NCBI RefSeq assembly: GCF_040049295.1
Contig: NZ_JBDZDQ010000001.1
Span: 1,798,001 to 1,862,000, forward strand
Length of the DNA stretch: 64,000 bases
From: Sphingomonas sp. KR3-1
GTDB taxonomy: Bacteria > Pseudomonadota > Alphaproteobacteria > Sphingomonadales > Sphingomonadaceae
Reading direction: 5' to 3'
Shown here: positions 7,480 through 15,022 of the stretch, in pieces
Numbering within the stretch: the stretch's first letter is position 1
Layout of the letters: every line of letters starts with the position of its first letter
Made by a program: the position numbers and the translations under genes
The notes under the pieces: model-generated
The model's input: only the letters and a program-made list of their open reading frames with translations
Told to the model about the DNA's origin: nothing
Databases searched by the model: none

Positions 7480-7713
7480 TTAGACGCTCGCGCCAGCCGG
7501 GTGATCCGGAAGCTGGCTCTGGTCGGCGCCGTCGGCCGGGCCACCGATCAGGATGAAGCGGCGGTCGCAATAGCCGCAATCGACATAGCCATGCTCGTCG
7601 ATCTGCAGGAACACGCGCGGATGGCCGAGCGCGGCGGGCAGGCCGGGGCCGGTGCCATCACAGGCGACTCGGGCGGTGGCGGTGCGGATGGTCTCGGGAA
7701 GCGGCGCGGTCAT
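7480..7713 (-). CDS. Zinc-finger (zf-CHCC) domain protein
   Basis: A 77-residue protein with the C-H-C-C zinc ligand pattern of the zf-CHCC family (related to the mitochondrial complex I subunit NDUFS6): Cys18, His31, Cys46 and Cys49, the last two in YVDCGYCDRRF. In alphaproteobacteria such proteins accompany respiratory complex I; whether it does so here is inference. A longer frame starting 12 codons upstream is less like the family. It is divergent from the ABC ATPase gene over 65 bases and upstream of tldD. Confidence 0.85.
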   Translation of the reverse strand: MTAPLPETIRTATARVACDGTGPGLPAALGHPRVFLQIDEHGYVDCGYCDRRFILIGGPADGADQSQLPDHPAGASV

Positions 7714-7778
7714 GAGTCGCCCGATAGCAAGCGCGGACAGGGCTCGCAATCGGTGCCGCGCAGTCTTATGCGGAGGCC

Positions 7779-8702
7779 ATGACTCAGGCAGCCATCGCGA
7801 TCGACTCCCTCTGCAAGACCTACCAGGGCGGCAAGCGCGCGCTCGACGGCGTGAGCTTCGAGGTGCCGCGCGGCCAGATCTTCGGGCTGCTCGGCCCCAA
7901 TGGTGCCGGCAAGTCGACGCTGATCAACATCCTGGCGGGCCTGGTCAACAAGACCAGCGGCGCGGTCTCGATCTGGGGCTTCGACATCGATGCGCACCCG
8001 CGCAACGCCAAGGCGAGCATCGGCATCGTCAACCAGGAGATCATCTTCGATCCGTTCTTCACGCCGAAGGAAACGCTGGCGATCCAGGCCGGGCTCTACG
8101 GCGTGTCCAAGGACCGGTTCGATCCGATGACGCTGCTGCGCGCGGTGCATCTCGAGGACAAAGCCGATGCCTATTCGCGCACGCTGTCGGGCGGCATGAA
8201 GCGCCGGCTGATGGTCGCCAAGGCGATGGTGCACTCGCCGCCCGTCCTGGTGCTCGACGAGCCGACCGCGGGCGTCGACGTGGAACTCCGCCAGCAGCTC
8301 TGGGCCTATGTCCGCGAGCTCAACCAGCGCGGCGTGACCGTGGTGCTGACCACCCACTATCTCGAGGAAGCCGAGCAGCTCTGCGACCGGATCGCGATCA
8401 TCAACCACGGCACGCTGATCGCCAACAAGCCGACCCGCGAGCTGGTGGGGATGGCGCAGGAGAAGGTGGTCGAGGTCACCGTCGACCGCGACGTCGGCAC
8501 GCCCCCGGCCAATGCCTGCTTCCAGAAGGTCGAGATGAAGGGCGAACGCATCCTCGTCATCACCTATCGCAAGGACCAGGCGAATGCCGGCGAGGTGCTG
8601 GGCGCGGTGCAGGGCGCCGGCCTTGGCATCGTCGACGTCTCGACGCGCGAGGCCGACCTGGAGGACGTGTTCCTGAACCTCACCCGGGCGGCGAACGGCT
8701 AG
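7779..8702 (+). CDS. ABC transporter ATP-binding protein, YadG-like
   Basis: A 307-residue cytosolic ATPase of an ABC-2-type exporter. In order: Walker A GPNGAGKST (about residue 39), Q-loop region NQEIIFDPFFT, signature LSGGMKRR (about 137), Walker B VLVLDEPTAGVD, and H-loop TTHYLEEAE. Overall it closely resembles E. coli YadG (shared NKTSG, QAGLYGV and LSGGMKRRLM segments). The permease, which in E. coli follows directly (yadH), is not adjacent here; the next gene is on the other strand. The substrate is unknown. Confidence 0.93.
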   Translation: MTQAAIAIDSLCKTYQGGKRALDGVSFEVPRGQIFGLLGPNGAGKSTLINILAGLVNKTSGAVSIWGFDIDAHPRNAKASIGIVNQEIIFDPFFTPKETLAIQAGLYGVSKDRFDPMTLLRAVHLEDKADAYSRTLSGGMKRRLMVAKAMVHSPPVLVLDEPTAGVDVELRQQLWAYVRELNQRGVTVVLTTHYLEEAEQLCDRIAIINHGTLIANKPTRELVGMAQEKVVEVTVDRDVGTPPANACFQKVEMKGERILVITYRKDQANAGEVLGAVQGAGLGIVDVSTREADLEDVFLNLTRAANG

Positions 8703-8728
8703 GCCACCCCCGCAAAGTGCAGGGAGTC

Positions 8729-8753
8729 GCGGCAAATCATTTCACTTTGCCGC
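8729..8753. terminator. Stem-loop between convergent ABC ATPase and esterase genes
   Basis: A perfect 8-bp stem, GCGGCAAA (8729-8736) with TTTGCCGC (8746-8753), has a 9-base loop. There is no clear T run on either side, so it is only a weak terminator candidate for the two convergent genes. An overlapping alternative helix GCAAAGTG/CACTTTGC (8712-8719 with 8743-8750) is also possible. Nothing else is seen in the 147-base gap. Confidence 0.4.
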
Positions 8754-8849
8754 CTTCCTCGGCAGCGTTGAAAGAGCGGCCGCGCCACACCGCGGCCCGA
8801 GCAGCCAAGCAGGCAAAATCCTACATTGCAAGCGCGCTGTGACGGGACG

Positions 8850-9752
8850 CTAGCGCCGCTGGTGCCGGGCGAAAAAGGCCCACATCGCGTCATTGTCCGC
8901 CACCCAGACATGGCCGGCCCCGCGGGTGATCCGGCCGATCACTTCGGCGCCCGCGCGGCAATCGGCATAGCGGACCTCATGCACCTTGGCGTCAAGATCG
9001 CGCTGGACCGGGCCGGCGCGGCAGGCGTCGAGGTCGGCCCAGCGGGTGAGCGCGGTCGCCATCGTATATTGCCAATAGCCGGCGCCGCCGCCCTGGATCG
9101 GGTTGGTCGTGTCCTTGTCGCCGGCAAAGGCGATCACCGGCACCGGGCGCGACGGAGTGCAGGTCGCGGGATCGGGCACGCGCCTGTCGCTCGCCAGCGG
9201 ATTGCCGGCGCGCAGGCCGACCACGGGCGCGATCGCGGCGAAGCGATCGGCGGCGACGCAGCCGAGCCAGCTGCTCATCCGCCCGCCGCCGGACAGGCCG
9301 GTGGCGTAGACGCGCGACCGGTCGATGCAGTGGTTCGCCGCAAGCCAGTCGACCACCGTGCCGAGGAAGGCGACATCGTCGGCATCGCCCGGGCCGGGCA
9401 TCTTGCCGGTGACCGAGGGCACGCCGGGGATGTTCCACACAAAGCCCTTCTGCACCGCGATTCCGGCATCGGGCGCGGCGACGACGAAGCCATGCGCGTC
9501 GGCGGTATCGGCGAGCTTCGAGGCGTCGAGCATCTGCGCGCCGGTGCCGCCGCTGCCGTGGAGCAGCAGGACCAGCGGCGCTGGCCTCGCGAAGCCCCGG
9601 GGCAGATGGAGCATCGTCGCGCGGCCGCTATTCGCCACGCTCACCCGCACCGTCGCGCCCGGCGTGCCGAGCGTGCAGCCGGTCGCAGCGGCGGGCAGCG
9701 CCCAGAGCAGCGCGAGCACCGCACCGACGAAACCCAGGCTTTGGCGGCGCAT
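8850..9752 (-). CDS. Secreted alpha/beta-hydrolase, PHB depolymerase/LpqC-like esterase
   Basis: A 300-residue exported esterase. A signal peptide (MRRQ, then hydrophobic FVGAVLALLWALPAAA) covers residues 1-23. The hydrolase fold shows the oxyanion region LLLHGSGG near residue 63, the nucleophile Ser154 in TGLSGGGRMSSWLG, an acid in FAGDKDTTNPI and a late histidine in GAGHVW. This is the Esterase_phd/poly(3-hydroxybutyrate) depolymerase-like family, which also contains feruloyl and acetyl-xylan esterases. The substrate cannot be told. GGGAGAGAG precedes the ATG at 9750-9752. Confidence 0.85.
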   Translation of the reverse strand: MRRQSLGFVGAVLALLWALPAAATGCTLGTPGATVRVSVANSGRATMLHLPRGFARPAPLVLLLHGSGGTGAQMLDASKLADTADAHGFVVAAPDAGIAVQKGFVWNIPGVPSVTGKMPGPGDADDVAFLGTVVDWLAANHCIDRSRVYATGLSGGGRMSSWLGCVAADRFAAIAPVVGLRAGNPLASDRRVPDPATCTPSRPVPVIAFAGDKDTTNPIQGGGAGYWQYTMATALTRWADLDACRAGPVQRDLDAKVHEVRYADCRAGAEVIGRITRGAGHVWVADNDAMWAFFARHQRR

Positions 9753-9817
9753 ATCTCTCTCCCGTTGCCAGCACCCCTGCCTAGCGCCTAGTCCGGGCAC
9801 GAACCAGCGGAAGAGAC

Positions 9818-11422
9818 ATGGCGAACGACCCCCATAGCAGCGACGTCCTCGTGATCGGCTCCGGCGCGGCGGGGCTCACCGCGGCGCTCAACCTGGCCCA
9901 GCACCACAAGGTCACCGTGCTCGCCAAGGGCGGGTTCGCCGAGGGCTCGACCGCCTGGGCGCAGGGCGGCATCGCCGCGGTGCTCGAGCCCGGCGACACG
10001 TTCGAGAGCCATATCGAGGATACGATGATCGCCGGCGCGGGCCTGAACGACCGCGCCACGGTGGAGATGGTGGTCGAGAACGCGCCGCGGGCGATCGCGC
10101 GGCTGGCCGAGCTCGGCGTACCCTTCAACACCGAGGGCGGCGCGCTGCACCTCACTCGCGAGGGCGGGCACAGCCATCGCCGCATCGTCCATGTCGACGA
10201 CGCCACCGGCCTTGCGGTGCAGACCGCGTTGCTCAAGGCGGCGCAGGCCAATCCGAACATCACGCTGGTCCCCGACATGGTGGTGATCGACCTCGCCACC
10301 AGCCGCCACGAGGAGCGCTATTCGGGCGCCGGCAATGTCTGGGGCGTCTATGCCTTCAACCGCGCGACCAACCGCGTCGAGCTGTTCACCGCCAACGCCA
10401 CCGTGCTGGCCACCGGCGGCGCGGGGCGGACCTATCTGTTCTCGACCGCACCCAGGGGCGCCACCGGCGACGGCATCGCCATGGCCTGGCGCGCGGGCTG
10501 CCGCATCTCGAACATGGAGATGATGCAGTTCCACCCGACCTGCCTCTACAATCTCGAGGTCAAGAACTTCCTGATCACCGAGGCCGTGCGCGGCGAAGGC
10601 GGGCGGCTCCTCCTTCCCCCGGACGCCGGCGACGAGGCGGGGCATCGCTTCATGCCCGATTTCGATTCCAGGGCCGAGCTGGCGCCGCGCGACATCGTGG
10701 CACGCGCGATCGACCATGAGATCAAGCGGCTCGGCCTCGACTATGTCCATCTCGACATCAGCCACATGGGCGCGGAGTTCGTGAAGCATCACTTCCCGAC
10801 CATCCATGCACGGCTGCTCGACCTCGACATCGACATGACGAAAGAGCCGATCCCGGTCGTCCCCGCCCAGCATTACACCTGCGGCGGCGTGGTGATCGAT
10901 CGCGACGGGCGCACCGACCTGCCCAATCTCTATGCCGCGGGCGAAGTCAGCCAGTCGGGGCTGCACGGCGCCAATCGCCTGGCCTCCAACTCGCTGCTCG
11001 AATGCTTCGTGTTCGGCGAGGCGGTAGCCAACCACATCACCACGCACTGGGGCGAGCTCGCCCCGCCGCCGGCGATCCGCGCCTGGGACGAGAGCCGCGT
11101 CGCCGATTCGGACGAGGAAGTGGTGATCAAGCAGAACTGGACCGAGATCCGCCGCTTCATGTGGAATTATGTCGGCATCGTGCGGACGACCAAGCGGCTC
11201 GAGCGCGCCGCGCACCGGATCAAGATGCTGCGCGAGGAAGTGGCGGACTATTATGGCCATTTCCGCGTCACGCCCGACCTGATCGAGCTGCGCAACCTGC
11301 TCGAGAGCGCCGACCTGATCGTCCGCTCGGCGCTCCACCGCAAGGAGAGCCGCGGCCTCCACTATAATCTCGACTATCCCGAGACGCTGCCGGCGGCCGT
11401 CGACACGGTGTTGGTGCCCTGA
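9818..11422 (+). CDS. nadB: L-aspartate oxidase
   Basis: Oxidises L-aspartate to iminoaspartate, the first step of de novo NAD synthesis. It has 534 residues, normal length. The FAD motif VLVIGSGAAGLTAAL is at residues 10-24. The succinate-dehydrogenase-like active site follows (QFHPTCLYN, then TEAVRGEGG), with HGANRLASNSLLECFVFG near residue 385. The stop TGA overlaps the apparent CTG start of the next gene. The quinolinate synthase and NadC genes are not in the window. Confidence 0.96.
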   Translation: MANDPHSSDVLVIGSGAAGLTAALNLAQHHKVTVLAKGGFAEGSTAWAQGGIAAVLEPGDTFESHIEDTMIAGAGLNDRATVEMVVENAPRAIARLAELGVPFNTEGGALHLTREGGHSHRRIVHVDDATGLAVQTALLKAAQANPNITLVPDMVVIDLATSRHEERYSGAGNVWGVYAFNRATNRVELFTANATVLATGGAGRTYLFSTAPRGATGDGIAMAWRAGCRISNMEMMQFHPTCLYNLEVKNFLITEAVRGEGGRLLLPPDAGDEAGHRFMPDFDSRAELAPRDIVARAIDHEIKRLGLDYVHLDISHMGAEFVKHHFPTIHARLLDLDIDMTKEPIPVVPAQHYTCGGVVIDRDGRTDLPNLYAAGEVSQSGLHGANRLASNSLLECFVFGEAVANHITTHWGELAPPPAIRAWDESRVADSDEEVVIKQNWTEIRRFMWNYVGIVRTTKRLERAAHRIKMLREEVADYYGHFRVTPDLIELRNLLESADLIVRSALHRKESRGLHYNLDYPETLPAAVDTVLVP

Positions 11423-12864
11423 GCGACGCCGTCAGCCCTGGGCGGATCTTCTGGGGCGCCATCCTGCTGGCGGCGGCGCTGCGCGCGCTCGCCGCGATCC
11501 CGTTCATGGTCAACTGGTTCGACGAGATCTGGCAATATCTCGAGCCGGCCTGGCACCTGGTCGCCGGGCCGTGGGTGCAGACCTGGGACTATCGCGCGGG
11601 CCTCAGGAGCTGGCTGATCCCGGAGCTGCTCGCCGGCCCGATGGCGCTCGGCCACGCGCTGGCACCCGACACGACGCTGCACCTGCTCCTGGTGCGGCTG
11701 ACGCTGGCGGCGCTGTCGCTGGTGATCGTCGGCGCGGCGGTGGCGCTGGGGCTCAGGCTGTCTCGGCTGCACGGGATCCTTGCGGGCTTCGTCGCGGCGA
11801 CCTGGTTCGAGCTGGTCTATTTCGCCCCGCGCGCGCTGTCCGAGCCGATCGGGCTGGCGCTGCTGATGGGCGCGATCTGGCTGCTGCTCGCCCGGCGCAA
11901 ACCGGGGCCGCGCCAGTTCGCCGTCGCCGGGCTGCTGATGGGGCTCTGCTTCGTCGCGCGAATCCAATACGCCCCCGCTCTGCTCACGCTGGCGATCTTC
12001 ACGGCGAAGAAGGACTGGCGCGGCGCCTGGCTGCCGCTGGTCGCGGGCGGCTGCGGCGCCCTGGCGATCGACGCGCTCGCCAACTTGGCAATGGGCGCGG
12101 TGCCGTTCCGCTGGATGATCGAGGCGGCGCGGGTCAACATCCTGGAGGGACGCGCCCAGGCCTATGGCACCCTGCCCCTGATCGGCTATTTCCAGCTGAT
12201 CGCCTGGTATTGGGTCGTGGCGATCACGCCGATCCTGCTGCTCGCCTGGATCGGGGCGAAGCGCTACCCCGCCCTGCTGTGGATCGCCTTGGTCCACCTC
12301 GCCGCCCATTCGCTGATCGGCCACAAGGAATATCGCTTCGTGCTGGCGAGCACGGCCCTGCTGGTGATCCTGGCGGCGATCGGCAGCGCCGAGCTGCTGC
12401 GCCGCGTGCCGCGCCGGCGGCTGGCGCTGGCGACCGCCGGCACGCTGGCGCTGTGGGGCGGCACCTCGGTGGCGCTCGCGGCAGGGCATTTCCGGCCGAA
12501 CTGGACGATGGAGGCAGGCCTGGCCGATGCGCTCGACCGCGCGGGGCGCCCGCCCCGGACCTGCGGGCTCGCGCTCTATCGTCCGCGCGACACGGTAGCG
12601 GGATCCTATGCGCTCTTCCGCCGCGCCGCGCCGATCTATGTGATCGCTAGCCCCGCGGACGCGGCGCGCCACGCCGGCGCCTTCGACGTGGTGGTGAGCC
12701 CCCGCGAGCATGCCGGCGAGCTGCCCAGCGCCTATGCCCGGGAGCGCTGCTCCAACCCCGGGTCCACCCAGGCGCCCGGCTGCGTCTTGCGCCGCACCGG
12801 CAGCTGCACGCCCGATCCGGCGGCGCAGACCCTGCAGTCCTGGCTCGAGGCCAGCGGAAACTGA
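11419..12864 (+). CDS. GT22 (ALG9/PIG-type) membrane mannosyltransferase-like protein, apparent CTG start
   Basis: A polytopic membrane glycosyltransferase (GT-C fold) that would use a lipid-linked sugar. The first hydrophobic helix (FWGAILLAAALRALAAIPFM) is followed by a loop with the acidic pair WFDEIWQYLEP, as in GT-C enzymes. The GT22 signature HKEYRF is at about residue 302. At least eight hydrophobic segments are visible. The first standard start (ATG 11506) lies inside the loop and would remove helix 1. The only upstream candidate is CTG at 11419, which overlaps the nadB stop as CTGA. The acceptor is unknown. The coding length of 481 residues assumes this start. Confidence 0.8.
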   Translation: MSDAVSPGRIFWGAILLAAALRALAAIPFMVNWFDEIWQYLEPAWHLVAGPWVQTWDYRAGLRSWLIPELLAGPMALGHALAPDTTLHLLLVRLTLAALSLVIVGAAVALGLRLSRLHGILAGFVAATWFELVYFAPRALSEPIGLALLMGAIWLLLARRKPGPRQFAVAGLLMGLCFVARIQYAPALLTLAIFTAKKDWRGAWLPLVAGGCGALAIDALANLAMGAVPFRWMIEAARVNILEGRAQAYGTLPLIGYFQLIAWYWVVAITPILLLAWIGAKRYPALLWIALVHLAAHSLIGHKEYRFVLASTALLVILAAIGSAELLRRVPRRRLALATAGTLALWGGTSVALAAGHFRPNWTMEAGLADALDRAGRPPRTCGLALYRPRDTVAGSYALFRRAAPIYVIASPADAARHAGAFDVVVSPREHAGELPSAYARERCSNPGSTQAPGCVLRRTGSCTPDPAAQTLQSWLEASGN

Positions 12865-12881
12865 TCCCTCGACTCCGGCGT

Positions 12882-12952
12882 TTCGTCGCAAATGCGACGC
12901 GCGTTTCGGCATCGTTCACGCTTCATCGCTATAGAAGAGTCATTCGTCGCAA
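12882..12952. other. Hairpin and direct repeat in the gap before the beta-lactamase-like gene
   Basis: A perfect 7-bp stem CGTCGCA/TGCGACG with a two-base loop lies at 12884-12899. Its left arm recurs as the 10-mer TTCGTCGCAA at 12943-12952. There is no T run, so termination is doubtful; a binding site in the upstream region of the next gene is possible. TATAGAA at about 12929-12935 could be a -10 element, without a convincing -35. Confidence 0.35.
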
Positions 12953-12998
12953 CACTGCCCGCCGTGGACTTTCGCGCCGCGCGCATCCGCCGCATCTG

Positions 12999-14225
12999 GT
13001 GGAGACGGGCAAAGGGTCGAGTATTAAAGTGTTTAAGTTCGAGGACTTCTCGGCAATCCAACGCGCAGTGACGGTCGCGGGCTTCGGGCCTGCGCTGCTC
13101 GTCGGCTGCACCGTGCACGGCGATCCCTCGCTCGCCGCCTACATGCCTGCCTCCTACGGCATCAGCTTCCCCTTCCCCTGGGGCGACAGCGCCAAGGCCG
13201 CCGCCGTCCAGGCCTGGCGGCCGACCGCGCCGGCGCCCACCGGGCTCGAACAGGCGATCCGCGGCATCACCGGCAATTTCGACGGGCTGGTCGGCGTGGC
13301 GATCACCAGCGTCGAGGATGGCTGGATCGTCACCTCGAACGACGCCGCGCGGCCGATGCCGCAGCAGAGCGTCTCCAAGCTGTGGGTGACGATGACCGTG
13401 CTCGACGCGGTCGACCAGGGCCGGATCCGGCTCGACCAGCCGATCACCATCACCAGGGCCGATTTCACGCTGTTCCACCAGCCCGTCGCGGCGCTGGTCA
13501 AGGGCGATGTCGGCTATACCGCGACCGTCGGCGAGATCGTGCGCCGCGCGATGCAGATGAGCGACAACACCTGCAACGACAAGCTGCTCCGGCTGGTCGG
13601 CGGGCCCGATGCGATCCGTTCCTTCCTCGCGCGCAAGGGCATCACCGGCGTGCGCTTCGGCCCCGGCGAGAAGCTGCTCCAGGCGGGCACCGCCGGGCTC
13701 GAGTGGAAGCCCGAATATTCGATGGGCAACAGCTTCGCGATCGCCCGGTCGCGCCTGTCGCCCGCCGTTCGCCTCAACGCCTATGAATCCTATGTGAAGG
13801 ATCCGCCCGATGGCGCCGCTGCCGCCGGCATCTCGGTGGCGCTCGCCCGGCTCAAGCGCGGCGAGCTGCTGTCGCCGGCCTCGACCGCCTGGCTGATCGC
13901 GACGATGGACGGCGCCAAGACCGGCCGCGCCCGCGTCCACGGCGCGGTGCCGCCGGGCTGGACCTATGGCCACAAGACCGGCACCGGCCAGGACCTCGGC
14001 CCGCGCACCGCGGGCTTCAACGACGTCGGCATCCTCACCGCGCCCGACGGCAAGTCCTATGCGCTCGCGGTGATGATCGGCGACACCCGCCGGCCGCCCC
14101 AGGCGCGCCAGGCGCTGATGCAGCAGGTCGCGCAGGCGATCGTCGCCAACCATGTCAGCGGGCCGCGCGTGCAGGACAATGCCGATCCGGCCTGGAAGGC
14201 GTTCACCGGCCGCACCGGCAAATAA
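12999..14225 (+). CDS. Serine beta-lactamase-fold protein (class A-like), probable lipoprotein
   Basis: A 408-residue secreted serine hydrolase of the penicillin-binding/beta-lactamase fold. The three active-site elements are in order: SVSK (Ser124, Lys127), SDN (188-190) and KTG (326-328). A lipobox-like LLVGC ends at Cys37 after a hydrophobic run. I cannot find the class A ExxLN omega-loop glutamate between SDN and KTG, so it may be a DD-peptidase-like or non-hydrolytic relative rather than a resistance enzyme. GTG 12999 is used; GTG 13029 is an equally plausible start that would give a tidier signal peptide. It stands alone between the mannosyltransferase and the oxygenase. Confidence 0.75.
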   Translation: METGKGSSIKVFKFEDFSAIQRAVTVAGFGPALLVGCTVHGDPSLAAYMPASYGISFPFPWGDSAKAAAVQAWRPTAPAPTGLEQAIRGITGNFDGLVGVAITSVEDGWIVTSNDAARPMPQQSVSKLWVTMTVLDAVDQGRIRLDQPITITRADFTLFHQPVAALVKGDVGYTATVGEIVRRAMQMSDNTCNDKLLRLVGGPDAIRSFLARKGITGVRFGPGEKLLQAGTAGLEWKPEYSMGNSFAIARSRLSPAVRLNAYESYVKDPPDGAAAAGISVALARLKRGELLSPASTAWLIATMDGAKTGRARVHGAVPPGWTYGHKTGTGQDLGPRTAGFNDVGILTAPDGKSYALAVMIGDTRRPPQARQALMQQVAQAIVANHVSGPRVQDNADPAWKAFTGRTGK

Positions 14226-14280
14226 GTTCGGGCGCAAGCCGCGGAAGGCGGGCCGCGGCGCGGGGCGCTAGTCCGCTGCC

Positions 14281-14973
14281 ATGCTTGACCGTTTCGACTG
14301 GACCGCGATCGCCGCATCGCTCGACGCGCAGGGCTGGGCCGTGCTGCCCGGACTGCTTTCCCCCGACCAGTGCGCCGCGACCGCCGCGCTCTATGACGAA
14401 CGCGCGCGGTTCCGCAGCGAGGTCATCATGGCGCGCCACGGCTTCGGGCGCGGCCAGTATCGCTATTTCGCCTATCCGCTGCCCGAGCCGGTCGCGACGC
14501 TCCGGGCCGGGCTCTATCCGCCGCTGGCCGCGCTCGCCAACCTCTGGCACCACCGCATGGGGATCGCGCATCGCTTCCCGCCCGCCCATGCCGATTTCCT
14601 CGCGCGCTGCCACCAGGCCGGCCAGCAGCGCCCCACCCCGCTGCTGCTTCGCTATGGCCCCGGCGACTATAATTGCCTCCACCAGGACCTGTACGGCGAG
14701 CATGTCTTCCCGCTCCAGCTCGCGGCGCTGCTCTCCGCGCCGGGCACGGACTTCACCGGCGGCGAGCTCGTGCTGACCGAGCAGCGCCCGCGGATGCAGT
14801 CGCGCGCCGCGGTGGTGCCACTGGCGCAGGGCGATGCGGTGGTGTTCGCCGTCCACCAGCGCCCGGTGCGCGGTTCAAGGGGCGACTACCGCGTCACCAT
14901 GCGTCATGGCGTCAGCGAAATCCGCGCCGGGCAGCGCCATGTGCTCGGGATCATCTTCCACGACGCAAGTTGA
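14281..14973 (+). CDS. 2-oxoglutarate/Fe(II)-dependent oxygenase superfamily protein
   Basis: A 230-residue dioxygenase with a jelly-roll fold. The iron ligands are His134 and Asp136 in NCLHQDLYGEHVFPLQ and His209 in MRHGVSEIRAGQRH; Arg219 is the likely 2-oxoglutarate ligand. FTGGELVL (about residue 158) is the usual strand before the distal half. The substrate is unknown. Proteins of this type are commonly found near DNA-repair genes in proteobacteria, and polA follows 49 bases downstream on the same strand, but a repair role is only a guess. Confidence 0.8.
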   Translation: MLDRFDWTAIAASLDAQGWAVLPGLLSPDQCAATAALYDERARFRSEVIMARHGFGRGQYRYFAYPLPEPVATLRAGLYPPLAALANLWHHRMGIAHRFPPAHADFLARCHQAGQQRPTPLLLRYGPGDYNCLHQDLYGEHVFPLQLAALLSAPGTDFTGGELVLTEQRPRMQSRAAVVPLAQGDAVVFAVHQRPVRGSRGDYRVTMRHGVSEIRAGQRHVLGIIFHDAS

Positions 14974-15022
14974 GGCACAGCAGGGCTTTGTTCGGGGCAC
15001 CGGCTCGGCTATCCCCGCACCG

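Noticed and set aside
5950..7782. Plus-strand frame of 610 codons opposite tldD
   Set aside because: Pure shadow of tldD and the zinc-finger gene, without domains or ribosome-binding site.
11506..12864. ATG 11506 as start of the GT22-like gene
   Set aside because: It removes the first transmembrane helix, which is in frame and typical of GT-C enzymes.
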